Origin: Alteromonas sp. 1_MG-2023
Lineage (GTDB): Bacteria > Pseudomonadota > Gammaproteobacteria > Enterobacterales > Alteromonadaceae
Assembly: GCF_030547075.1 (NCBI RefSeq)
Contig: NZ_JAUOQH010000022.1
Span: forward strand, 1-64,000
DNA length: 64,000 bases
Direction of reading: 5' to 3'
Every line of letters starts with the position of its first letter. Within the stretch, counting starts at the first letter, position 1. The notes under the pieces are model-generated. The model was not told the origin of the DNA, searched no databases, and saw only the letters and a program-made list of their open reading frames with translations. This document shows positions 39,950 through 49,170 of this stretch, piece by piece. Both the position numbers and the translations under genes were made by a program.

Positions 39950-41812
39950 TTGCGCCTTCTTCCCTCGTTGACCACAGTTTTAATTCGCGTTTTGTTATTT
40001 AGTCTATGCATTTTACTGTTGCCTAGCACTTATGCGAACCAATCAAACCAGCATGAACAGATAAAAAAATCTCTTGGCCAAAAAGTCATTCTCGATTTTC
40101 GTTTCTACTGTGATGATGGCACTAGCTCGAAAGCCTGCAAAAAACCGGTAACTACGCTACCTAGTGCGTTAAAAGAGATATTAGTTACCCACAATATTGG
40201 TGGTGTAATTTTGTTTTCTGAAAACATCAAAACCAACCAACAGTTGATTACCCTTAATTACGGGATGCAACAGGCCATGGTGAAAGCAAAGCTGCCGCCG
40301 TTGTTTATCGCCGTTGATCAAGAAGGGGGGAGAGTGGCTCGCTTACCTTCTTCTATGCTCACGCCTTTCCCCGGAAACTTGGCCATAGGCGCTAGTTACT
40401 ATCAACACGGTACGGCCTTCGCTGAAAATGTGGCCAGAGGTATTGGCAGTAGCTTAACGTCGTTGGGTATCAATACCAACTTCGCCCCTTCAGTAGATAT
40501 AAATAGCGAGCCTAAAAACCCCGTTATCAACGTACGTAGTTTTGGCGAAACCCCCAGCGATGTAGCGGTGCTAGGGCAGTCATTTGTTGACGGGTTGCAG
40601 GCAAGCGGTGTTATTAGTGCTATTAAACATTTTCCTGGCCATGGCGATACTCAAACGGACAGTCACACAGGGTTACCCAAGGTCGGTCATTCTAAAGCGC
40701 AAGCGTTAAAAGGTGACTTATTGCCTTTTAGTCGAATCATCAGTGGTAACAATCCGCCAGGGATGCTGATGAGTGCGCATATTCAGTACCCATCATTAGA
40801 TAACACCACGGTAAAAGACAAGCAGGGCAGGGTAATGACCATTCCTGCAACCTTGTCCCGTAAGATTCTCCATGACGTACTGCGAAATGAATTGGGTTAC
40901 AAAGGGGTAGTAGTGACCGATGCATTAGACATGGCGGGTATTGCAAAATACTTTTCACCAGAAGATGCCATGATTAAAGCGTATCAGGCGGGTGCAGACA
41001 TTGCCTTAATGCCTTTTACCATTAGAACGCCGCAAGATATTCAGGCCTTTGCAGCATTAATGGAAAAGGTAAGCACGCGAATAAACGATGGGGAAGTGAC
41101 CCGGGAACAGCTTAAATCATCGCTACAGCGTATCGCCTTTCTTAAAGGAAAGTTCAATCTAAATAGCTATTCTGAGAAAGCGCTTTCTTGGCGGGTGAGT
41201 GACGTTGATAACAAAGCAAAAATAGCCAAAAATAAGCAAATTGAGAAAGCGCTTTCTGAGGCATCCGTTACAGCCCTTTATGGGCGTGAAAAACTTCCTT
41301 TAACCGACAAGGTTTGGTTAGCGTTAATGCCTGATGCACTAAGGTGTTTAGCCTTAGAAAAAAGTTTGTCGAGTATAGCGCCAAAGATAGGCATGGCGTG
41401 TATACCCCTTACTCGCATTCCTAATAAGGCAACGTTTGAACACGCGTTGAAACAGGCAGATTTATTGCTGGTGGGCGACATCTCGCCCCAGCATGCTGTG
41501 TACGAAATGAAAGGCTTCGACAGTACAGAGGCGTTGGCATCGAGAGATTCCCTTATCACTACACATGATTTTATGAAGTCGGCACTGAAGCAAGCTAAAG
41601 CGAAAAAATTGACGACAGTATTTGTGCCCCTTCGTATGCCTTATGTAGCAAAAGAAATGCAACCAATTGCCGATATCGCTATTGCTACATTCAGTTACAA
41701 CGTAGATAGTGACCTATATAGCCCTATTTTTGATGCCCTGGTGGAAACCCTACTAGGTATGAATAAGCCAAATGATTATGCGCCTGTTCAGTGGGGTCGT
41801 AGCGCAAAATAG
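39950..41812 (+). CDS. nagZ: Secreted two-domain GH3 beta-N-acetylhexosaminidase, NagZ-like
   Basis: A 620-residue GH3 enzyme that should remove GlcNAc from GlcNAc-MurNAc muropeptides. It has a signal peptide (to about TYANQS), then the GH3 TIM barrel (about 40-390) with AVDQEGGRVARLP, KHFPGHGDTQTDSHTGLPKV (catalytic Asp-His loop) and VVTDALDMAGI (nucleophile Asp). About 220 further residues form a C-terminal domain. Canonical Gram-negative NagZ is cytoplasmic and about 340 residues; this one is more like the secreted two-domain Bacillus NagZ. The start is TTG with AGGA 6 bases upstream. Periplasmic or extracellular action is inferred. Confidence 0.88.
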   Translation: MRLLPSLTTVLIRVLLFSLCILLLPSTYANQSNQHEQIKKSLGQKVILDFRFYCDDGTSSKACKKPVTTLPSALKEILVTHNIGGVILFSENIKTNQQLITLNYGMQQAMVKAKLPPLFIAVDQEGGRVARLPSSMLTPFPGNLAIGASYYQHGTAFAENVARGIGSSLTSLGINTNFAPSVDINSEPKNPVINVRSFGETPSDVAVLGQSFVDGLQASGVISAIKHFPGHGDTQTDSHTGLPKVGHSKAQALKGDLLPFSRIISGNNPPGMLMSAHIQYPSLDNTTVKDKQGRVMTIPATLSRKILHDVLRNELGYKGVVVTDALDMAGIAKYFSPEDAMIKAYQAGADIALMPFTIRTPQDIQAFAALMEKVSTRINDGEVTREQLKSSLQRIAFLKGKFNLNSYSEKALSWRVSDVDNKAKIAKNKQIEKALSEASVTALYGREKLPLTDKVWLALMPDALRCLALEKSLSSIAPKIGMACIPLTRIPNKATFEHALKQADLLLVGDISPQHAVYEMKGFDSTEALASRDSLITTHDFMKSALKQAKAKKLTTVFVPLRMPYVAKEMQPIADIAIATFSYNVDSDLYSPIFDALVETLLGMNKPNDYAPVQWGRSAK

Positions 41813-42000
41813 GAAATGTTGTTTGCGTTTTAAAAACTTGCTTACAACATCCGAATTGTCGCCCATTGGTTGAACTCAAGGGCTAAAACAGGCTAAAGAT
41901 AAACAGACAAACAAAACTAAAACCTAAACCAAAATGCCAGATGGCGATACATTAAGTTGCTTATAACTTAGTGATTAGAATAAAAAATTGGAGTGTTAGT

Positions 42001-43047
42001 GTGGATACAGTGGTCGCTTTTCTGGTTCCTTTTATACCGTTAGTGTTGGCTATATTTGTTGTAGTGGTAGTGTTAGCAACACTCCATTATGCACTGCTTG
42101 CCCGCAATGCACATTTAACCAGTGAGCAAAAGCTGCCACGTCAAGTTACCTTATTAGTACTCACCATCATGGGGTTGGTCGCCATTTCCATGGCATTGCC
42201 TGTTAATGAAAGTACCCGTAATCAGGTTATCGCACTAATTGGGGTGTTGTTATCGGGTGTTATCGCGTTTTCATCTACCACCATGGTAGGCAATCTTATG
42301 GCGGGCTTAGTGCTTCGTGTTAATAAGCCTTTTAAAGTGGGCGACTTTATTCGCGTTGAAGATTACAGCGGCAGAGTAGCCGAGATGGGGCTGCTCGATA
42401 CCGAAATTCAAACAGAAACTCGAGAGCTGATTGCTTTTTCTAATACCTTAATGGTGAATACACCCGTACGTGTCACCCGAGGGTCGGGCGCCATTATTTC
42501 AGTAGACCTAAGCTTGGGCTACGACCTACATCATTCAGTGGTTGAGAAGCACTTACTAACTGCGGCGGCCAATGCTGAATTGGAGGACCCGTTCGTACAA
42601 GTGATATCACTGGGTGATTTTTCGGTAAGTTACCGAGTAGCCGGGCTGCTTAAAGAAGTAAAAAGCATGCTGAGTGCGCGCTCCCGTTTACATAAATCAG
42701 TACTTGATGCGTTGCATAACACCGGCATCGAAATTGTGTCGCCTACCTTTATGAATCAGCGCCCTCAACCCGATGGATTACAGATGATTCCGCAGCAAGC
42801 TAGCAACACAGAAGAAGCCGCGAAACCTCAGGATGAAGAAGAAAGTAACCCCGAAGCGATTATTTTTGATAAAGCAGAAGAAGCCGAACAGCATGAGAAA
42901 AATCGAGAGGGTCTAGCTGAGCAAATTGAAGCCATCAGCACACAGCTTGAAACCGCCCACGGTGAAGAGAAAGACCAGCTTAAAACTCACAAAGCCACAC
43001 TAGAGAAGCGGTTGGCTGATTTGGTCGAGCAGCACCGCGATGTGTGA
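42001..43047 (+). CDS. MscS-family small mechanosensitive channel
   Basis: A 348-residue MscS-type channel that opens under membrane tension on hypo-osmotic shock. It has N-terminal helices, the pore-lining TM3-like segment with LSGVIAFSSTTMVGNLMAGLVLRV, then KPFKVGDFIRVEDYSGRVAEMGLLDTEIQT (beta domain), and a C-terminal region ending in a Glu/Lys-rich coiled coil (about 290-348). GTG at 42001 has GGAG 7 bases upstream; GTG 41971 lacks one. The last 48 bases overlap the convergent dehydrogenase gene. Confidence 0.9.
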   Translation: MDTVVAFLVPFIPLVLAIFVVVVVLATLHYALLARNAHLTSEQKLPRQVTLLVLTIMGLVAISMALPVNESTRNQVIALIGVLLSGVIAFSSTTMVGNLMAGLVLRVNKPFKVGDFIRVEDYSGRVAEMGLLDTEIQTETRELIAFSNTLMVNTPVRVTRGSGAIISVDLSLGYDLHHSVVEKHLLTAAANAELEDPFVQVISLGDFSVSYRVAGLLKEVKSMLSARSRLHKSVLDALHNTGIEIVSPTFMNQRPQPDGLQMIPQQASNTEEAAKPQDEEESNPEAIIFDKAEEAEQHEKNREGLAEQIEAISTQLETAHGEEKDQLKTHKATLEKRLADLVEQHRDV

Positions 43048-46000
43048 GTAACTTACCCCACTGTGTTGGCTTAAACCAATTGCACAAGTAGCACTGCTTG
43101 CAACCCCTCTATGGCAATCTTCAGGCACCTGAAGTGCTAGTGGTGCTAATGCACTTTTATTTAACTCAGGTGTGGTGAACCCTTTAGTTCCAGCAAAGCC
43201 GCAGCACGTGATATCCGATGGAATAATTACGTTTGTTGCGCACAAGTTTGCAAGGGTACTTATCGCGTTACCCTTATCAATGTGAGTGCTTGAACATCCC
43301 ACATGCAGCATGACGGGTTCAGACGTTTTTATCACGTTCAAATGAGGGGTAATGTAGTGAAGTAAATACTCGCTTACTTCTAGCGCCTTTATTTTATTGT
43401 GCTTTGTGTTTTCAGTAATTGTTCTGGCCACATTAAGCGCACATGCACTATTGTCAATAATGACAGGCCAGCGGCCTTGCTCAGAAAGTTCATACGCGGC
43501 TTGTTTCCATGACGTAAGTTTCTCAATTGCAGTGTCTGACCTGCCTTGGCTATCCCAAGGTTGACCGCAGCAAAGGTTATCGGCCGTGGAGAAAATAACC
43601 TCTACGTTAGCCTTGTCACAAAGTGAAGTAACAGCTTGAACTAGGCTCTTTTCATTTTTGCTTTTGTTATTACTTTTAGTTGCGCCGAACACCCTACTGG
43701 GGCAACTTATCATGTACACCACTTTTGACTGTGCGTTGCTGGAGCCATTTATTCCTTGTGCTTTTTGAGCCAGAGCGCCGGCAGTAGTAGTGTTAGGATT
43801 GGACTTGCCAGTTCCTTTAAATGTTCCAACAAATGTGCCTTCAGATCTGCTTTTAAATCTGCTCTTAAAAGCGCCTCTAAAAGTGGCTTTAGTCGCGGCT
43901 TCGGGAATAGCACCATGCAGTCGGGGTAAGTGCAGTGTATCGGCAATGTGATTTAAAGCCCTTTCACCCACTATCCCTTTTACTCTATGGCCTGTATTTA
44001 GGGTAAAGCGAGCAATAGATAATGCTTTATCGGTATGTTTGGCTGCCAAGTTGCTTACTGATTCGGCAAAGGCGTCGCTTATACTGCCAAAGGCGTTGTT
44101 CATACCACTAAAATTAGCTGAGGCTGTGGTGCTCGCTTGACTATTTGAGGAGCTATGCGCGCTTTGGCCTCGAATCTGTTTTATCCACTGACCAGTATCT
44201 ATACCTACCGGACATGCATTTGCACAAAGCCCTGTTGCGGCACAGCTATCTACCGCCAAATGAGAGAATGCTTTACTAACTCCTTCACTAGCAGCAGAGT
44301 CAGCACCAGATTCGATTAACGATGTTTGTCGTCGCTTTAATGCAATACGTTGGCGGGGCGAAAGCGTATAGTTAAGAGAAGGGCATTGGGGCTCACAAAA
44401 GCCGCATTCAATACACGCATCTACAGTGTCTTGTACAGCTGGCATCGGCTTTAAGTGGGTAATATGGGCGTTAGGGTCGTCATTTAAAATAACCCCTGGG
44501 TTTAAAATACCGACAGGATCGATAATGTTTTTCAGTGAGCGCATTAATGCCACGCCCTCATCACCCCATTGTGCGCTCAGGAAGGGCGCCATGTTCCGGC
44601 CAGTGCCATGTTCTGCTTTTAAGCTTCCCGAAAATCGCTTGGTCACAAGCTCGCTAATTTCTTCCATAAAAGCCTGATAGCGGGCGACTTCATGCCCACT
44701 ATTAAACCCCTGACTAAATACGAAGTGCACATTGCCATCTAGCGCATGACCGAAAATAATGCCGTCGTGGTAATCATGCTTCTCAAATAGCGCAACTAGC
44801 GAATTTAGGCCATCGGCTAAACTTTCTAATGGAAAGGCCACATCTTCTATGATTACCGTCGTGCCGGTAGGTCTTACTGCGCCTACTGCCGGAAATAGCC
44901 CTTTTCGGATATTCCAAAGCTTTTCGATAATGCTAGCTTCAGCGGTAAAATCTTGTAGTGGGTGGCCTTGTGCTTTTACTTTTTGATTAGATGACTTGTT
45001 TAAGCTTTCGTTTGCGTCTAAGCCTTCGCCGTCGTCTAAGCGCTCGTCTTTGTCTAAAGGTGGTCTTGAAACAGGCTGAGTTAAGATATTTCGCACAGTG
45101 TTAAGCCTAGTATCCAGTTCGCCTTGCGATAGTGCGCCCACATCAATGAGCAGAGCAACCGCTTGAGAATTTTCAACACTAGGTTTATTAGGGCTAGATT
45201 TGTCAGGGCTATAACTATCGGCGATGTGGGTTTCAGCGCTAGCCACTACAGCATCTATAAGGGGCGCGACGGCGCGAAGTGCTCTGGCGTCCATCAATTC
45301 CACCGCATCTACATCACAGGCTTTAAGCGCAGGTATAACCGCACACGCGGCTTCAAAATTTTCAAACAAATACAGGGCAGTTTGGCGCGCGCGAGGTAAA
45401 GGCACAGTGTTGTAGGTAATGTTGGCAATAAACCCTAATGTACCTTCCGAACCAATCATTAAATGGGTAAAGATATCTAGTGGGTTTTCATAATCAAGCA
45501 GGGCGTTCAGGCCATAACCCATGGTATTTTTAAGGCGGTATTGATAACGCACTTTTTCAGTCAGCGCGGTGTTGTTTATTAATGTGTCGCGCAATGCCGA
45601 AAGAGATGCCAATAAATCACTATGAGTGTGCTCAAATGCCGCCACGCTGTGTGCATCTGCCGTGTTAACTTCGCTGCCATCGGGCAATATGACGTGAATG
45701 TGGCGCAGAGTATGGTACGAGTTATTCTTAACGCCACAGCACATGCCTGAAGCATTATTTGCCGCAATACCACCAACCTTGCAGGCGTTGATAGAAGCGG
45801 GGTCTGGCCCAATCTTACGGCCATAATCGGCTAATATACGATTTGCCTTCGCGCCAATAATGCCAGGGGCTAGCGATATTGCCACGCCGTTATCTAGCAC
45901 ACTATGTTGCTGCCAATCTGGCGTTAGCATGACTAATACTGAATCGGTGATCGCTTGGCCCGATAAACTGGTGCCAGCCGCACGAAACGTTAGGGCTATT

Positions 46001-46236
46001 TCTAATCGGTTTGCCAACGCCAGAACGCCGCGCATGGCGTGAATACTAGGTACTTTTATAACTAGCTTAGGTATTTTGGTGTAAAAGCTGGCGTCGGTAG
46101 CTAAGGCAATTAGCCTAGGTTTATCGCGAATGATAAGTTCAGGCGCTAGCCATTCTTTAATACCTTCTAAAAAGGCCTGAAAGTTATCGCTCGATACTGG
46201 CTCGTACGCGGATTTTTTATGCTTTTGCGTGGTCAT
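43000..46236 (-). CDS. FAD/4Fe-4S dehydrogenase, probably D-lactate or D-2-hydroxyacid dehydrogenase
   Basis: A 1078-residue fused flavin-FeS oxidoreductase. Order: FAD-binding type 4 domain (about 35-270; RAAGTSLSGQAITDS, GPDPASINACKVGGIAANNASG), FAD-oxidase C-terminal domain (about 270-590; GHALDGNVHFVF, KAEHGTGRNMAPF), two 4Fe-4S motifs (CIECGFCEPQCPS and CAATGLCANACPVG), and CCG-type domains (CCGQPW, CCGFAG) near the C-terminus. This is the layout of D-lactate dehydrogenases and YdiJ-like D-2-hydroxyacid dehydrogenases. Two low-complexity inserts hold in-frame repeats. It starts in an ATGA overlap with namZ, downstream of murQ, which makes D-lactate; this favours D-lactate as substrate. 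Confidence 0.88.
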   Translation of the reverse strand: MTTQKHKKSAYEPVSSDNFQAFLEGIKEWLAPELIIRDKPRLIALATDASFYTKIPKLVIKVPSIHAMRGVLALANRLEIALTFRAAGTSLSGQAITDSVLVMLTPDWQQHSVLDNGVAISLAPGIIGAKANRILADYGRKIGPDPASINACKVGGIAANNASGMCCGVKNNSYHTLRHIHVILPDGSEVNTADAHSVAAFEHTHSDLLASLSALRDTLINNTALTEKVRYQYRLKNTMGYGLNALLDYENPLDIFTHLMIGSEGTLGFIANITYNTVPLPRARQTALYLFENFEAACAVIPALKACDVDAVELMDARALRAVAPLIDAVVASAETHIADSYSPDKSSPNKPSVENSQAVALLIDVGALSQGELDTRLNTVRNILTQPVSRPPLDKDERLDDGEGLDANESLNKSSNQKVKAQGHPLQDFTAEASIIEKLWNIRKGLFPAVGAVRPTGTTVIIEDVAFPLESLADGLNSLVALFEKHDYHDGIIFGHALDGNVHFVFSQGFNSGHEVARYQAFMEEISELVTKRFSGSLKAEHGTGRNMAPFLSAQWGDEGVALMRSLKNIIDPVGILNPGVILNDDPNAHITHLKPMPAVQDTVDACIECGFCEPQCPSLNYTLSPRQRIALKRRQTSLIESGADSAASEGVSKAFSHLAVDSCAATGLCANACPVGIDTGQWIKQIRGQSAHSSSNSQASTTASANFSGMNNAFGSISDAFAESVSNLAAKHTDKALSIARFTLNTGHRVKGIVGERALNHIADTLHLPRLHGAIPEAATKATFRGAFKSRFKSRSEGTFVGTFKGTGKSNPNTTTAGALAQKAQGINGSSNAQSKVVYMISCPSRVFGATKSNNKSKNEKSLVQAVTSLCDKANVEVIFSTADNLCCGQPWDSQGRSDTAIEKLTSWKQAAYELSEQGRWPVIIDNSACALNVARTITENTKHNKIKALEVSEYLLHYITPHLNVIKTSEPVMLHVGCSSTHIDKGNAISTLANLCATNVIIPSDITCCGFAGTKGFTTPELNKSALAPLALQVPEDCHRGVASSATCAIGLSQHSGVSYSHIAVLLDQISQPLL
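44993..45064 (-). repeat. In-frame 18-bp degenerate repeat in the dehydrogenase gene
   Basis: Four 18-bp units share a GTCTAAGC-type core (starts 44993, 45011, 45029, 45047). They encode an acidic hexapeptide-like repeat (ERLDDG, EGLDAN, ESLNKS) in an insert between FAD-domain segments. The period is a multiple of three, so the reading frame is kept. Confidence 0.65.
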
Positions 46237-47876
46237 AGCGCATTGCCTTGCCCAGGGCCGCGATCAGTCTCTGTATCAGTAGCACTAGCAATACCAATAC
46301 TGGCACCGTGCTCAATACCAGTATTTTTATCTACCGAGGTGCTGCTTTCTACACTGCTAGGCAATTCAGGCAATTCAGGCGATTCAGACGACGCTATTGG
46401 ATAAAGCAAATAGGGTAAACGTTGATGTTTAAATGCCGCTAAGCCTTCGGCCCAGCTTGCTTGAATTTGCTGACTAGTTTTGCCTGCAATAATGGCCTGT
46501 CGCAGCGAGTCGGTGCCAGCCAGTTTATCGAAAAATTCGGGGCGAGTGAAAAATGTGACATCGTGTTTTTCAAACTCGGCGTAAGCGCTAATTAACACAT
46601 CAATATCTAACCCAGTTATAGGGTTGCCTGCCAACAGTTTCGCCTTTAGCGTGGTGTTGTTGTGTTTAGGCGATGGCGCTGCTTCATTGGCTGCCACGTT
46701 TATACTTTCATCGCCAAGGGCTACTACAGGGTGGCCAATAAGCTGAAAAGGAAGTGCCGTTCCTCTGCCAATACTGACGTCAGTGCCTTCAAAAAAACAA
46801 AGGGTAGGGTATAGGGCGATGGCTGCATCGTTAGGTAAGTTAGGGCTAGGTGCTATAGGTAAAGAATAAGGCATTTGTTTATTATAATTCGCCACTGGCA
46901 CTACGGTTATTTGAGCTTGATAAGCTTTCTGTTTCTCCTCCGACTGCTCTGCCTGATTACTCTTCGCTAGCGCAGGAACCTTAATCCACTGCTCTCCCAC
47001 TATCATTAGCGCCAATTCTCCTAGCGTCATGCCGTGCAAGACAGGAATGGCGTGCATACCTACAAACGACGCATAATCTGGCTGCAAAATAGGGCCGTCG
47101 ATAAAGGCACCGTTCGGGTTAGGTCTATCTAATACTATGACAGGAATTTGCGCGTTTGCAGCGGCTTCTAGCACGTAATGTAAGGTACTTAAATAAGTAT
47201 AAAAGCGCACCCCAACATCTTGAATGTCGAATACCAGAATATCGGTGTTGGCTAGCATGTTGTCAGTTGGCTTTTTGGTTTTACCGTACAAAGAATGAAT
47301 GGGAAGACCCGTTTTGATATCAACGTCATTATCAACTCGCTCTCCCGCCCCTGCCTTGCCACGAAAGCCATGCTCGGGTGACATAATACTAACTACATTA
47401 ATATTTCGACTTAACAGGGCATCGACCAAGTGGCTAGGCTTTGATTGCGAGCTTTGTGCATTCGAACTCTTTACTGACGAGCTTTGGTTTACCACCAAAG
47501 TGACACGCTTGCCTTCAAGTAGAGGTAAATACTCGTCGAATTGTGCCGCACCCACTTGCAACTTGTTCAGTGGCAAATCAGTCTTGGGCAAATCTGTTAC
47601 GGGTAAACTACTTATGAGTCCATCATTCTCGGATATGTTCTTATCAAGAAGATGCTTCCCAAGAAAACGCTCCCCATTTGAGGCGAGGCTTCTAGTCGCT
47701 GTGTCAGCGAAGGCGAGACTTGGCGTGCTAAATAATAGAAAGGCACTGCATAACGTAACGATAAACGTAAATAACTTGCAGGAAGTTAATTTCAAGGCCA
47801 TTAATTTAAATATCGTCAATTCAAAGAGCGTCAATTTAAAGAGCGTTAATCCAAAGAAAGTTAATCTATAAAACAT
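46233..47876 (-). CDS. namZ: Exo-beta-N-acetylmuramidase NamZ (DUF1343)
   Basis: A 547-residue DUF1343 protein; the Bacillus member (NamZ, YbbC) releases MurNAc from non-reducing ends of peptidoglycan. Family segments: GKRVTLVVNQSS, SPEHGFRGKAGAGERV, TGLPIHSLYGKTKKPT, DIQDVGVRFYTYLSTL, DRPNPNGAFIDGPIL, HGMTLGELALM, and FFEGTDVSIGRGTALPF. The signal peptide (ending near SLAFADT) is preceded by a repeat-coded extension with LTxFK units. Start is uncertain: I give ATG 47876; TTG 47912 and ATG 47801 are alternatives. The 3' end holds a 9-bp repeat coding PELPELP. Confidence 0.9.
   Translation of the reverse strand: MFYRLTFFGLTLFKLTLFELTIFKLMALKLTSCKLFTFIVTLCSAFLLFSTPSLAFADTATRSLASNGERFLGKHLLDKNISENDGLISSLPVTDLPKTDLPLNKLQVGAAQFDEYLPLLEGKRVTLVVNQSSSVKSSNAQSSQSKPSHLVDALLSRNINVVSIMSPEHGFRGKAGAGERVDNDVDIKTGLPIHSLYGKTKKPTDNMLANTDILVFDIQDVGVRFYTYLSTLHYVLEAAANAQIPVIVLDRPNPNGAFIDGPILQPDYASFVGMHAIPVLHGMTLGELALMIVGEQWIKVPALAKSNQAEQSEEKQKAYQAQITVVPVANYNKQMPYSLPIAPSPNLPNDAAIALYPTLCFFEGTDVSIGRGTALPFQLIGHPVVALGDESINVAANEAAPSPKHNNTTLKAKLLAGNPITGLDIDVLISAYAEFEKHDVTFFTRPEFFDKLAGTDSLRQAIIAGKTSQQIQASWAEGLAAFKHQRLPYLLYPIASSESPELPELPSSVESSTSVDKNTGIEHGASIGIASATDTETDRGPGQGNAL
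46360..46386 (-). repeat. In-frame 9-bp tandem repeat near the namZ 3' end
   Basis: Three units of GGCAATTCA type (two identical, one with one change) encode PEL/PES tripeptides on the minus strand. They fall just after the main DUF1343 domain. Confidence 0.6.
47785..47874 (-). repeat. In-frame 15-bp tandem repeat at the namZ 5' end
   Basis: Six 15-bp units of GTYAATTYAAAGAGC type, starting at 47785, 47800, 47815, 47830, 47845 and 47860. Read on the minus strand they encode LT-x-F-K/G/E pentapeptides ahead of the hydrophobic signal core. Confidence 0.75.
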
Positions 47877-47912
47877 CGAGCTAATAGGCCTTTTATTGTA
47901 AAATTTCAGCAA

Positions 47913-48854
47913 TTAAACGGGCTGTTTCACAGCGTGTCGTAAATAACCGTTACTAGCCACCAATTGTTTGGCAGCATCGTCAGCATTGGCTCCAGTTAAC
48001 ACCATTAAAATCGCCAGCTTTGCATTGTTATTAGACGCTTCTAGCGCGTTTGTAGCGTCAAGCTCATTACACTCTGTAGCTTGCATCACAATGCGAAGGG
48101 CGCGAGCCTTTAACTTTTCATTAGTCGCATTCACATCCACCATTAAATTCTCAAAAGTTTTACCCAGCTTTATCATGGTGGCGGTGCTTATCATGTTAAG
48201 CACCAGTTTTTGCGCAGTGCCTGATTTCATTCTTGTTGAACCGGTAAGTGCCTCAGGGCCAACTACTGGGCAAATTGAAATGTCGGCATATTCAAAAATA
48301 GCGGAATTTGGGCTGCAGGCGATAGCTGCGGTCGTTACACCAATAGACTGGGCATACTCAAGAGCACCTGATACGTAAGGAGTACGCCCGCTGGCTGATA
48401 AACCTACTAGGGTGTCTTGTTGGGTAAGGGAGATAGCAATAACATCTTGCTTACCTGCCTCGCGATTATCTTCTGCGCCTTCTACTGCATGTAATACAGC
48501 CCGTTCGCCACCGGCAATAATGCCAACTACAATACCGTCGGGCACACTAAAGGTTGGTCTACATTCGGCTGCATCTAAAATACCCAGCCTGCCACTGGTT
48601 CCAGCCCCAATATAAATAAGCCGACCGCCTTTTTCGATGCTTTGCGCAGCGGCATCTACCACTTTAGCAATCGCGGGTATTTCGGTAGCCACACTCGGCG
48701 CTACTTTGACATCTTCATGATTAATTCGCGCCAGCATGCCTTCGGTTGAAAGGGTGTCAATATCCACGGTATCTAGATTTCGCCCCTCCGACACCACACG
48801 CTCTAAGTCTTTAGCAAGGTGATGAATACTGCGTGATGATTCCGTGGGCTGCAT
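47913..48854 (-). CDS. murQ: N-acetylmuramic acid 6-phosphate etherase
   Basis: A 313-residue SIS-domain enzyme that cleaves MurNAc-6-P to GlcNAc-6-P and D-lactate in peptidoglycan recycling. Family segments: LSTEGMLARINHEDVKVAPSV, LIYIGAGTSGRLGILDAAECRPTF with the sugar-phosphate loop, AEDNREAG (catalytic Glu), GLSASGRTPYVSGALE, and TRMKSGTAQKLVLNMISTATMI. It is the first gene of the murQ-namZ-dehydrogenase set; its stop directly abuts the possible TTG start of namZ. No MurNAc kinase or PTS is in the window. Confidence 0.96.
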   Translation of the reverse strand: MQPTESSRSIHHLAKDLERVVSEGRNLDTVDIDTLSTEGMLARINHEDVKVAPSVATEIPAIAKVVDAAAQSIEKGGRLIYIGAGTSGRLGILDAAECRPTFSVPDGIVVGIIAGGERAVLHAVEGAEDNREAGKQDVIAISLTQQDTLVGLSASGRTPYVSGALEYAQSIGVTTAAIACSPNSAIFEYADISICPVVGPEALTGSTRMKSGTAQKLVLNMISTATMIKLGKTFENLMVDVNATNEKLKARALRIVMQATECNELDATNALEASNNNAKLAILMVLTGANADDAAKQLVASNGYLRHAVKQPV

Positions 48855-49170
48855 GGTGGTACCTTATTTATTACAAAAGACGAATTATTACAAAAGACGA
48901 ACAATTATTTACTCGTTAAGTTCGCTGCAAATGCTCGGGGGCTATTTCAACATTTTGCCAAAGCATGCTCTTAACTATTCGTCAATGTAACATAAAGCGG
49001 CGAAAGCTTAGAGCAATCCAGAGTAGGTCAAATAACAGCGGCTTAAATAATGGCCTAGCACTAGGTAAAGTACCAAATATTGAATACAAATTTGTACACC
49101 AAGAATTTGAATTTCACCAACTCGTGATACACTCTGCACCTACGCGAATACCAAGGATTACCCGTTTACT
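48855..49170. other. Divergent intergenic region between murQ and alr
   Basis: 316 bases holding the promoters of both genes. The only structure I can support is the 17-bp direct repeat at 48870-48901. A 69-codon plus-strand frame (48965-49174) has no good ribosome-binding site or family resemblance. Confidence 0.5.
48870..48901. repeat. Direct repeat upstream of murQ
   Basis: ATTACAAAAGACGAA occurs at 48870-48884 and again at 48887-48901, a perfect 15-base match with a 17-base period. It starts 16 bases upstream of the murQ ATG and so lies in its leader. Confidence 0.75.

Noticed and set aside
47299..47871. 190-codon plus-strand frame with VNLKSVNPKKVNL-like repeats
   Set aside because: It is the opposite strand of the namZ gene and its 15-bp repeat.
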